Assembly (NCBI GenBank): GCA_001829505.1
Contig: MIBK01000026.1
Span: 20,378 to 27,652, forward strand
From: Spirochaetes bacterium RBG_16_67_19
GTDB lineage: Bacteria > Spirochaetota > Spirochaetia > SZUA-6 > DRHE01
Length of the DNA stretch: 7,275 bases
Reading direction: 5' to 3'
Shown here: one piece after another, positions 1 to 5,664 of the stretch
How positions within the stretch are numbered: the first letter of the stretch is position 1
Layout of the letters: every line of letters begins with the position of its first letter
Notes under the pieces: generated by a model
Database searches by the model: none
Seen by the model: the letters and a program-made list of their open reading frames with translations, nothing else
What the model was told of the DNA's origin: nothing
Translations under genes and position numbers: made by a program

Positions 1-127
1 GGCCGCCGAAGCCCGCAGCCAGGGGCTGGAGGCCTGCACGGAGTGCGGCTGCTGCGCTTTCGTCTGTCCCGCCCGCATCCCGCTGGTGCAGGGCCTGCGC
101 GAGGGCAAGAGAAAGGGCGCCGCTTGA
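1..127 (+). CDS. rnfC: RnfC C-terminal end (partial, 5' cut by window)
   Basis: Last 41 residues of RnfC, the peripheral Fe-S subunit of the Rnf ferredoxin:NAD+ oxidoreductase, read in frame from base 2 to TGA at 125-127. The visible part has a ferredoxin-type cluster motif C-x2-C-x2-C-x3-C-P (CTECGCCAFVCP, bases 35-70), the second 4Fe-4S site of RnfC, with an extra Cys inside it. It is followed by the usual PARIPLVQ stretch and a short basic tail. The long Ala/Lys-rich tail of some proteobacterial RnfC proteins is absent. The NADH/FMN-binding region would lie upstream of the window. Identification rests on the motif plus the directly following rnfD, rnfE and rnfA genes. The stop overlaps the proposed TTG start of rnfD, so the two are translationally coupled. 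Confidence 0.88.
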   Translation, partial: AAEARSQGLEACTECGCCAFVCPARIPLVQGLREGKRKGAA

Positions 128-1005
128 CCCGGCCGGCGCCCCACCTCCACCAGGGACCCACCACCCGGGGGCTCATGCTGGCCGTCACGGCCTGCCTGGT
201 CCCCGGTGCGGCCTGGGGCGTGCTGCTCCTCGGCCCGGCCGCGCTGCGAGTGCTGGGGGTGGCGGTGGGCGCCAGCCTGGCGGCCGAGTTGGTCGTCCAG
301 GCCCTGGCCTGGCGGCGCTTCACCTTGGGGGACGGCAGCGCCCTGCTCACCGGACTGCTGGTCGCTTTGAGCCTGCCGGTCTACGTGCCCCTTTTCGTTC
401 CCGCGGTCGCGGCGGCCTTCGCCGCGGCCGTGGTGAAGGCGAGCTTCGGAGGCCTGGGGCGCAACTGGATGAATCCGGCGCTGGGGGGGCGGCTGTTCGC
501 GGCCTTCTCCTGGCCCGTCCTGTTGGCAGTGCGGCCGCAGCCCGCGGCCGGCTGGCTGGGGCTGACAGCGGGGCTGTCGGACGGCAGCCTGCTGGGAGGC
601 ACGGGCACCGCGGGGCTGGTCTCCACGCTCCTGCTGGCCGTGGGCGGGGCCTACCTGCTGGCGCGCCGGATCGCGGCCTGGGAAATCCCGGCCGGGTTCG
701 CCGCGGTTTTCGCCCTGGCGTTCTGGGCTTTCGGCGGCCTGCCGGCCGGCCTGTTCCGGGGGGACCTCCCCTCAGCCCTGGGCAGCGGCAGCTTCGCGCT
801 GGCGGCCCTGTTCATGGCCACCGATCCGGTCACTTCCCCGCAAGGGCGGGGCGCGCGCCTGGCTTTCGGGGCCGGCTGCGGAGCCTTGAGCTTCCTGCTG
901 CGCGCCTTTGGTGGCCGGCTGGAGGCGCCGTTTGCGGCCGCGGCCCTGATGAACATGTTCGTGCCGCTGCTGGACCGCTGGCCGGCGAGGAGAGGGCCGA
1001 GGTGA
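124..1005 (+). CDS. rnfD: RnfD, membrane subunit of Rnf complex, lacking the flavinylation motif
   Basis: RnfD is an integral membrane subunit of the Rnf complex (NqrB homologue) that passes electrons across the membrane and normally carries covalent FMN. I chose TTG at 124, which overlaps the rnfC stop (TTGA) and has an AAAGGG Shine-Dalgarno sequence 6 bases upstream. It places the family's N-terminal 'PH.....TT..LM' pattern at residues 6-18; an in-frame ATG at 43 lies inside rnfC. The product is 293 aa, shorter than the usual 310-350. Family blocks seen are DGSALLTGLLVAL (70-82), GGLGRNWMNPALGGRLF (109-125), ALFMATDPVTSP (228-239) and MNMFVPLLD (276-284), on many hydrophobic segments. The [S/T]GAT FMN-threonine motif expected between the NPALGGR and GGAYLL blocks is absent; only SDGSLLGGTGTAGLVS is found there. 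Identity is firm. Whether it is flavinylated is doubtful. Confidence 0.92.
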   Translation: MTRPAPHLHQGPTTRGLMLAVTACLVPGAAWGVLLLGPAALRVLGVAVGASLAAELVVQALAWRRFTLGDGSALLTGLLVALSLPVYVPLFVPAVAAAFAAAVVKASFGGLGRNWMNPALGGRLFAAFSWPVLLAVRPQPAAGWLGLTAGLSDGSLLGGTGTAGLVSTLLLAVGGAYLLARRIAAWEIPAGFAAVFALAFWAFGGLPAGLFRGDLPSALGSGSFALAALFMATDPVTSPQGRGARLAFGAGCGALSFLLRAFGGRLEAPFAAAALMNMFVPLLDRWPARRGPR

Positions 1006-1601
1006 AATCCGGGGAGTTTCGAAGGATCCTGTGGCGGGACAACCCGCTGCTGGTGTACCTGGTGGGGCTGTGTCCCGCGCTGGCGGTATCCAACCGCCTG
1101 AGCAACGCGCTCCTGCTGGCGGCGGTCATGCTGTTCGCGCTCCTGGGCACGGGAATCGCCGCGGTCGCCCTGGAGCGCTGGGCCCCGCTGCGGCTGCGCC
1201 TGCCCATGCGCCTGCTGCTGGCCTCCGCGCTGGTGACCGCCGCCCAACGTTTCCTATGGGCCTTCGCCCCGACCCACGCCGCGGGACTGGGCATCTATCT
1301 CCCGCTGCTGGCCGTCAACTGCCTGCTGCTGGCCTCGGCCGCCTCCGGCTCCCTGGCGGAGTCCGTGGCGCAGGCTGCCGGCAGGGGCGCGGCATTCGCC
1401 GTGGGGCTGGGCCTGCTCGCGCTGGCGCGGGAGGTCCTGGGGGCCGGGACGATCACCCTCTTCCCCATCGGTTCGTTCGGGGGGGTGCTGCGCCTGCGCG
1501 GGCTGCCGCCCGCCCGGGTCCTGGCCGCGGCGCCCGGGGCACTGCTGGTGCTGGGGTATCTCAGCGCCTTGAGCCGCTGGTGGAGCGGGAGGCGGTCATG
1601 A
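1002..1601 (+). CDS. rnfE: RnfE, membrane subunit of Rnf complex
   Basis: RnfE (NqrD/RsxE family) is a membrane protein that, with its inverted-topology partner RnfA, encloses a [2Fe-2S] cluster in the membrane and helps couple electron flow to ion transport. The 199 aa length is normal. Family signatures are NPLLVYLVGLCPALAVS (14-30, Cys24), LGIYLPLLAVNCLLL (96-110, Cys107) and REVLGAGTI (143-151). Cys24 and Cys107 correspond to the cluster ligands. The usual GRAEAFA following the second Cys is changed to ASAASGSLA. About six hydrophobic segments are evident. The start is GTG at 1002, overlapping the rnfD stop (GTGA), with a GAGGAGAGG ribosome-binding region just upstream. In most operons rnfG sits between rnfD and rnfE; here the two overlap, so rnfG cannot be there. 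Confidence 0.93.
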   Translation: MKSGEFRRILWRDNPLLVYLVGLCPALAVSNRLSNALLLAAVMLFALLGTGIAAVALERWAPLRLRLPMRLLLASALVTAAQRFLWAFAPTHAAGLGIYLPLLAVNCLLLASAASGSLAESVAQAAGRGAAFAVGLGLLALAREVLGAGTITLFPIGSFGGVLRLRGLPPARVLAAAPGALLVLGYLSALSRWWSGRRS

Positions 1602-2152
1602 CCATGCTGGGCACCGTGCTGACCTTCACTTTCGTCAATAATGTGGTGCTCGGCCAGCTGCTCGGGGTCTGTCCGTTCCTCGGCTTGCCGCGGGGGCCGC
1701 GGCCCGCGGTGCGGGTGAGCCTGGGGGCGGCCGCGGCCATGCCTGCCGCAGCCGTCCTTTCCTGGGCCCTGCGCCGGCTGGTGCTGGTCCCGCTGGGGCT
1801 GGAGAGCCTGGAGCTAGTCGCTTTGGGCCTGGTCCTGGCGCTCCTGCTCCTGGTGCCGGCCCGCGGCCGGGCAGGGCTGCTGCTGCCGCAGGCCGTGGTC
1901 AACTGCGCGGTGCTGGGCGTCGCCCTGCTTTCCGCGGGCTCCGGCATCGCCCGCAGCCTGGCCATCGGGGCCGCGGCCGGGGCGGGCTACCTGCTGGCCG
2001 CGGTTGTGTTCGCCGGCCTGCGGGAGCGCCTGGACCGGGAGTGGGCCCCCCGAGCCATGCGCGGGCTGCCGCTGTCTTTGCTCACCGCCGGGCTCATGAG
2101 CCTGGCCTTCCTGGCCTTCGACCGCGCCCTGCTGTCGGCGCTGGGCGGCTAA
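1598..2152 (+). CDS. rnfA: RnfA, membrane subunit of Rnf complex
   Basis: RnfA (NqrE/RsxA family), 184 aa, is the inverted-topology partner of RnfE around the intramembrane [2Fe-2S] cluster. Visible family blocks are FVNNVVLGQLLGVCPFLGL (12-30, Cys25), VVNCAVLGVALL (100-111, Cys103), AGLRERLD (139-146) and GLPLSLLTAGLMSLAF (156-171). Both cluster cysteines are kept. Between the third hydrophobic segment and the second Cys motif, the conserved amphipathic stretch with the E-M...K.SP.LY...G pattern is replaced by the short LLVPARGRAGLLLPQ, about 10 residues shorter than the E. coli protein as I recall it. ATG at 1598 overlaps the rnfE stop (ATGA), with GGGAGG 5 bases upstream; ATG 1604 is a less likely alternative. 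rnfB does not follow, so rnfA ends the operon, as in the Bacteroidetes-type order B-C-D-G-E-A. Confidence 0.92.
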   Translation: MTMLGTVLTFTFVNNVVLGQLLGVCPFLGLPRGPRPAVRVSLGAAAAMPAAAVLSWALRRLVLVPLGLESLELVALGLVLALLLLVPARGRAGLLLPQAVVNCAVLGVALLSAGSGIARSLAIGAAAGAGYLLAAVVFAGLRERLDREWAPRAMRGLPLSLLTAGLMSLAFLAFDRALLSALGG

Positions 2153-2153
2153 A

Positions 2154-2218
2154 GTCCGGGAAAAAAGCTGGGAAAAAGTGGCCGGTGGTAGTACAATGAG
2201 TTGGCGTCTTTCCCGGAC
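2154..2218. repeat. Perfect 10-bp inverted repeat flanking the possible GH57 promoter
   Basis: GTCCGGGAAA at 2154-2163 is exactly complementary to TTTCCCGGAC at 2209-2218, with 45 bases between. The left arm starts 2 bases after the rnfA stop; the right arm ends 3 bases before the GH57 ATG at 2222. There is no T-run after the right arm, so it is not a standard Rho-independent terminator. It could be a regulator site in two halves, or an RNA stem in rnf read-through transcripts that hides the GH57 start. The pairing is directly visible; the role is inference. Confidence 0.6.
2169..2197 (+). promoter_or_regulatory. Possible promoter for the GH57 gene
   Basis: TACAAT at 2192-2197 matches the sigma70 -10 consensus at five of six positions. 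The element 17 bases upstream, TGGGAA at 2169-2174, matches the -35 consensus poorly (three of six). Transcription would start near 2204, giving a leader of under 20 bases before the ATG at 2222 with no clear Shine-Dalgarno sequence. The 69-base gap after rnfA also allows read-through from the rnf operon. Confidence 0.35.
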
Positions 2219-2221
2219 ATT

Positions 2222-4237
2222 ATGAAATCACTGCGCTTGATCTTCGGGACGTACAACCATCAGCCGGAGGGCAACCTTCCCGAGCTTTTCGAGCGCGCCT
2301 ACCAGAGCGCCTACAAGCCTTTTCTCAGCCTGCTGTACAACCACCCCCGCCTGCCGGCGATCCTGTACTACTGCGGCTCCCTGTTCGAATGGCTGGAGGA
2401 GCATCACCCGGAGTTCCTGATGCTCCTGCGGGAGATGGTGCGCCGCAAGCAGGTGGAGCTCTTGGGCGGCGGGTTCTACTCGCCCATCCTCAGCCTGATT
2501 CCCGACGGGGACAAGCTCGGGCAGATCGAGAAGCTGACCACTTACCTGCGCACCACCTTCGGGGTGCGGCCCCGCGGAGGCTGGCTGACCGAGCGGGTCT
2601 GGGAGCCACCGCTGGCCCGCATCCTGCGCAACAGCGGCCTGGAGTACACCTTCCTGGACGACCGGCACTTCCACATCGCCGGCATCGGCCCGGAGGAATG
2701 CTACGGGCCCTACCTGGCCGAGGAGCAGGGCAAGACCATCCTGGTGCTGCCCATCCGCAACGCGCTGGTGGAGATGGTGCCGCAGGCCTCGCCGGCCGAG
2801 ATGCTGCAGAGCCTGCGCGACCTGGCCCGCGAGCAGGACGGCAGAGTGGCGGTGCTGCTGGTGGACGGCGAGCGCCTGGGGGAGCGGGAGGGCAGCAACC
2901 GCATCTGCTACCAGGAAAAGTGGCTGGCCACCTTCTTCGAGCTGCTGGAGGCCAACCGCGAGTGGCTGGAACCGCTCACCCCGCGGCTGGAGGAGAAGGT
3001 ATTGCAGCCGCGGGGCAGGGTGTACTTCCCCTGCCTGGCCCACGGCGGGCTCATGCTGGCCGCGCTGGACACGGAGCGCCAGCGGACCTTCCAGGAGGCC
3101 TCCAAGCGCCTGCGCCGGCCGGAGGCGGAAGCCTACATGCCCGGGGGCTACTTCCGGCAGTTTCTAACCCGCTACCCCGAGCTGAACCTGCTGTATTCTC
3201 GCCTCTTGTACACCCACCTGCTGGTCAACCAGATGCGCGGGGACAAGTCCCGCAAGAAATCCGCGCTGCAGGAGCTCTGGCGGGGGCAGCACGGCGCGGT
3301 CTACTGGCACGGCGAGGGGCCGGGCGGCGGCATTTTCGACAGCCGGCTGCGGCTGGCCAGCTATCGCGCCTTCATCGAGGCCGAGAAGATCGCCCGCAGC
3401 GGGCAGAGCTTCCTGCCCTCGATCATCCCCACGGATTTCGACATGGACGGGGAGCTGGAGTACCTGTACCAGGGCAGGAGCCTGAACGCGGTGGTGGAGC
3501 CGCGCGGGGCGGGCCTGGCCGAGCTGGATTACCTGCCCTGCTGCTGGAACTACCTGGGCACCATGGCCCGCTGGCCCCAGCCCTATCACCGCTACCGGTA
3601 CGAGGGCTGCGACTGGTACCTGCGGCAGGCCTTCCTGGACCATTTCTTCGGGGCCGAAACCCAGATCGAGGCCTTCGACCGCATGACCTACACGGAGCAG
3701 GGGGACTTCCTCAACCAGCCCTTCGAGTTGGTGCACCTGCGCCGGGAGCACGAGGACATCGGCCTGTCCAGGACCGGCCGCCTGCGCCTGCGCCGCCGGG
3801 ACCACCCCTTCACCGTGCAGAAGCGGTACCGCTTCAAGGACTGCGCCGTCGAATGCACTTTGCTGCTGCGCAATGACTCCGCGGCCGACCTGGAGCTCTG
3901 GTACGGGCTGGAGGTGAACCTGGCCCTGGCCTCGCGGGGGGAGGCGCGCCTGCTGGCGCTGAAAGGCAGCCAAAAGAAGGAGCTGGGCACCGAGCGCGCC
4001 GAGGCGGACAAACTGGACGGGGTGCTGGTGCGGGACCCGGCCAACGAGGTGGCCATCACCCTGGAATCGGCCAACCCCTTCAGCCTGTGGAGCCTGCCGG
4101 TGGAGACCGTTTCCTATCCGCCCGCCGGGCGCGCCCGCCAATACCAGTCCAACTGCCTGGTGCTGTCGTGGAAGTTTTCCCTGGCCGCGGGGGAGCAATG
4201 GGAAGGGAAGGTCACGCTGCGGCTGGAGAAGGAATAG
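2222..4237 (+). CDS. GH57 4-alpha-glucanotransferase-like enzyme (with DUF1925/DUF1926)
   Basis: A 671-aa glycoside hydrolase family 57 protein of the Thermococcus litoralis glucanotransferase type (about 659 aa). It probably breaks and rejoins alpha-1,4-glucan chains in the cytoplasm, in glycogen or maltodextrin metabolism. Regions in order are the N-terminal barrel (1-290) opening with FGTYNHQPEGN; VELLGGGFYSPIL (78-90); GGWLTERVWEP (119-129) with the nucleophile Glu124; and VLLVDGERLG (211-220) with the acid/base Asp215. Then come an alpha-helical DUF1925-like part with RGQHGAVYWHG (354-364) and a beta-rich DUF1926-like C-terminus from about 400, including LAELDYLPCCWNYLG (432-446). Glu124 and Asp215 fall within one residue of the T. 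litoralis positions. The first His of the usual HNHQP is Tyr11. I prefer ATG 2222, which gives the family N-terminus, over TTG 2201; no strong ribosome-binding site is seen. No signal peptide. It could instead act as an alpha-amylase. Confidence 0.88.
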   Translation: MKSLRLIFGTYNHQPEGNLPELFERAYQSAYKPFLSLLYNHPRLPAILYYCGSLFEWLEEHHPEFLMLLREMVRRKQVELLGGGFYSPILSLIPDGDKLGQIEKLTTYLRTTFGVRPRGGWLTERVWEPPLARILRNSGLEYTFLDDRHFHIAGIGPEECYGPYLAEEQGKTILVLPIRNALVEMVPQASPAEMLQSLRDLAREQDGRVAVLLVDGERLGEREGSNRICYQEKWLATFFELLEANREWLEPLTPRLEEKVLQPRGRVYFPCLAHGGLMLAALDTERQRTFQEASKRLRRPEAEAYMPGGYFRQFLTRYPELNLLYSRLLYTHLLVNQMRGDKSRKKSALQELWRGQHGAVYWHGEGPGGGIFDSRLRLASYRAFIEAEKIARSGQSFLPSIIPTDFDMDGELEYLYQGRSLNAVVEPRGAGLAELDYLPCCWNYLGTMARWPQPYHRYRYEGCDWYLRQAFLDHFFGAETQIEAFDRMTYTEQGDFLNQPFELVHLRREHEDIGLSRTGRLRLRRRDHPFTVQKRYRFKDCAVECTLLLRNDSAADLELWYGLEVNLALASRGEARLLALKGSQKKELGTERAEADKLDGVLVRDPANEVAITLESANPFSLWSLPVETVSYPPAGRARQYQSNCLVLSWKFSLAAGEQWEGKVTLRLEKE

Positions 4238-5590
4238 TCAGGAACCCGACAGGCGCTGCAGGCAGTTCTCCAGCCAGGGCTCGACCGCCGCGTAGTAGCG
4301 CGGCCGGGCCAGCAGCAGCTCCAGGACCGCGGGCTGAAGCTTTCCCTGCAGGTAGTAAACCTGGCCCAGGTAGAAGCGCGCCCGAGCCGCGGCCGCTTCC
4401 GGGCGCGGCACCGCCAGGAAGGCCCGCAGGCCTTTCTCGGCTTCCGGCAGCCGGCCGGTCAGCAGGTATTCGGTGGCGATCGATCCCAGCGCGGCGTCCT
4501 CGTTCCCCTCGGCAGCGCCGGAGGCGCTGCCAGAGGCAGCGCCCATCTCCTCGGGTAGCGCTTGGGCCCGCAGCCTGGGCGCCTCGCGCGCGGGGGCTTC
4601 CCGCAGCATTGCCTCCACGGCGCGGCGGGCCAGCGGGCCCAGCGGGCGGGAAGCGGGCAGCGGGGGGGTGGACAGGCCCCTGGCCGCGCCCAGGTCCAGG
4701 TAGGGAAGGGGCGCGGAGCGGACGGGGGCCATGGCGATCTGCTCGGAGGCCGGCGCGGAAGCGGGTTGGCGCGGCGCGGGCGCGGCGACCCGGGCCGTGC
4801 CGGGTGCGGCCGCCGCCGGGGGTCTGCCGCCTCCGGGTGCCGGCTGAGCGGGGGACGGGACCTCCTCCATCACCGCGGGCGGCAGCCCCACCCGGCCGGC
4901 GTCCAGCGGCACCCGCACGGGCTGGAGCGTGGAGTTCTGGCCGGCGACGAGCTCCGGCTTGCCGAGCTTGAACAGCCCGGCATCCACCAGCGCGTAATAG
5001 TAGTCCAGTCCCGGTATCGGGAAATCCTCGTAGTCGCGCCGGCCGGCCTCCAGCGGCAGGGGGGAGGAGGTCAGGTCCTCGCCGGAGCGCATGGGCTGGA
5101 GCGCGCGGAACAGCAGGAGCTCGCGGTCGCCGCGGCTGGACTGGAAGCTCAGGCGCACGGCGTCCCCGGACACCTCGGCGGCCAGGCCGGTTATGAGAGT
5201 GGCTCCGCCCCGCTCCGGGGCCGCGCTGGCCACCTGTACCGGCGAGGAGGTCTTGTTACGGAAGGGGACGAACATGAGGGACAGCTGGCCGTCGTCCAAA
5301 AGCACCGCGTAGTAATAAGAGCCTGCAGCCGGAAAGTCCTCGAAAGCGCCGGCCGCCGCGCCCACCGTGCCGACCTGCACGGCCTGCGGGAAGGTGGCCG
5401 CGTCGATTTCCAGCGTGTGCCGGTAGATCCGGTGGGTGCCCGCGAAACCCGGGACCGTCCGCCAGGAGAGCTGCACGCTGGACTGCCCCGCTTTGGCCTG
5501 GAGGCGGGATACGAAGGGCGCCGAGGCCTGGGCCGGGGCGTCCCAGGCGCCCAGGACCAGCAACAGCGCCAGCAGCGCCGGCTTTTTCAT
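4238..5590 (-). CDS. Exported protein with two Fn3-like domains and TPR-like C-terminus, function unknown
   Basis: 450 aa; I do not recognise a named family. It starts with a clear Sec signal peptide (MKKP, hydrophobic ALLALLLVLGAW, likely cleavage after AQA at 22). There is no lipobox Cys, so it is probably periplasmic or surface-located rather than a lipoprotein. Residues 25-115 and 132-215 look like two fibronectin-III-type beta domains and share an internal repeat: FEDFPAAGSYYYAVL (83-97) and YEDFPIPGLDYYYALV (187-202). A Pro/Ala-rich, low-complexity linker follows (about 235-320). Residues 365-445 contain helical, TPR-like repeats (ATEYLLTGRLPEAEKGL; ARFYLGQVYYLQGKLQPAVLELL). These architectures are usually scaffolds for protein contacts in the cell envelope. 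An AAGAG-type ribosome site lies about 9 bases before the ATG. Transcribed against the GH57 gene, so not its operon partner. Confidence 0.8.
   Translation of the reverse strand: MKKPALLALLLVLGAWDAPAQASAPFVSRLQAKAGQSSVQLSWRTVPGFAGTHRIYRHTLEIDAATFPQAVQVGTVGAAAGAFEDFPAAGSYYYAVLLDDGQLSLMFVPFRNKTSSPVQVASAAPERGGATLITGLAAEVSGDAVRLSFQSSRGDRELLLFRALQPMRSGEDLTSSPLPLEAGRRDYEDFPIPGLDYYYALVDAGLFKLGKPELVAGQNSTLQPVRVPLDAGRVGLPPAVMEEVPSPAQPAPGGGRPPAAAAPGTARVAAPAPRQPASAPASEQIAMAPVRSAPLPYLDLGAARGLSTPPLPASRPLGPLARRAVEAMLREAPAREAPRLRAQALPEEMGAASGSASGAAEGNEDAALGSIATEYLLTGRLPEAEKGLRAFLAVPRPEAAAARARFYLGQVYYLQGKLQPAVLELLLARPRYYAAVEPWLENCLQRLSGS
4511..4543. repeat. Short GC-rich palindrome plus third copy inside the Fn3/TPR gene
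   Basis: GGCAGCGCC (4511-4519) pairs perfectly with GGCGCTGCC (4523-4531) across a 3-base loop, and GGCAGCGCC recurs at 4535-4543. It lies in the codons for the ASGSASGAA low-complexity stretch (351-360), so it is most simply a product of repetitive Ala/Ser coding. A transcript hairpin is possible, but no role is shown. Confidence 0.5.
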
Positions 5591-5624
5591 CCTAGAATAC
5601 TCTTCGGATGCGGGAAAAGATCAT

Positions 5625-5653
5625 TTGACACAAAATAGGCTATTCTTTACACT
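5625..5653 (+). promoter_or_regulatory. Sigma70-type promoter for cas2-like/prfB operon
   Basis: A perfect -35 TTGACA at 5625-5630, a 17-base spacer and TACACT (four of six) at 5648-5653, in the only AT-rich part of the window. Start of transcription is predicted near 5660, about 5 bases before the ATG of the Cas2-like gene. The mRNA would therefore be almost leaderless, in keeping with the lack of any Shine-Dalgarno sequence there. Confidence 0.6.
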
Positions 5654-5660
5654 TCATCAA
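5632..5660 (-). promoter_or_regulatory. Possible divergent promoter for the Fn3/TPR gene
   Basis: On the minus strand TTGATG (5660-5655) and TATTTT (5637-5632) are separated by exactly 17 bases, each matching consensus at four of six positions. Transcription would start near 5625, leaving a leader of about 35 bases that holds the GAAGAG ribosome-site candidate. It overlaps the plus-strand promoter almost completely. Confidence 0.4.
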
Positions 5661-5664
5661 TCTT

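Noticed and set aside
43..123. Possible longer RnfD N-terminus from ATG at 43
   Set aside because: It overlaps the rnfC coding end in another frame, encodes an Arg/Pro-rich stretch without family similarity, and the TTG at 124 gives the expected RnfD N-terminus and coupling with the rnfC stop.
2154..2218. Rho-independent terminator of the rnf operon
   Set aside because: The arms are 45 bases apart and no T-run follows the right arm on the plus strand.
2389..3876. Long plus-strand open frame of 495 codons within the GH57 gene
   Set aside because: It is a +1 shadow of a GC-rich gene: Gly/Ala/Pro/Arg-rich with no motifs, whereas the GH57 frame has full-length family motifs.
3164..4198. Long minus-strand open frame of 344 codons antisense to GH57
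   Set aside because: Low-complexity Gln/Val/Gly/Leu-rich translation typical of antisense shadows at high GC, with no domain.
4087..5638. Plus-strand open frames across the Fn3/TPR gene
   Set aside because: Arg/Pro/Gly-rich shadows. The minus frame has a signal peptide, repeats and TPR-like helices, so it is the real gene.
5591..5664. CRISPR leader or repeat next to the Cas2-like gene
   Set aside because: No repeated units with spacers exist here; the 74 bases are accounted for by promoter elements.
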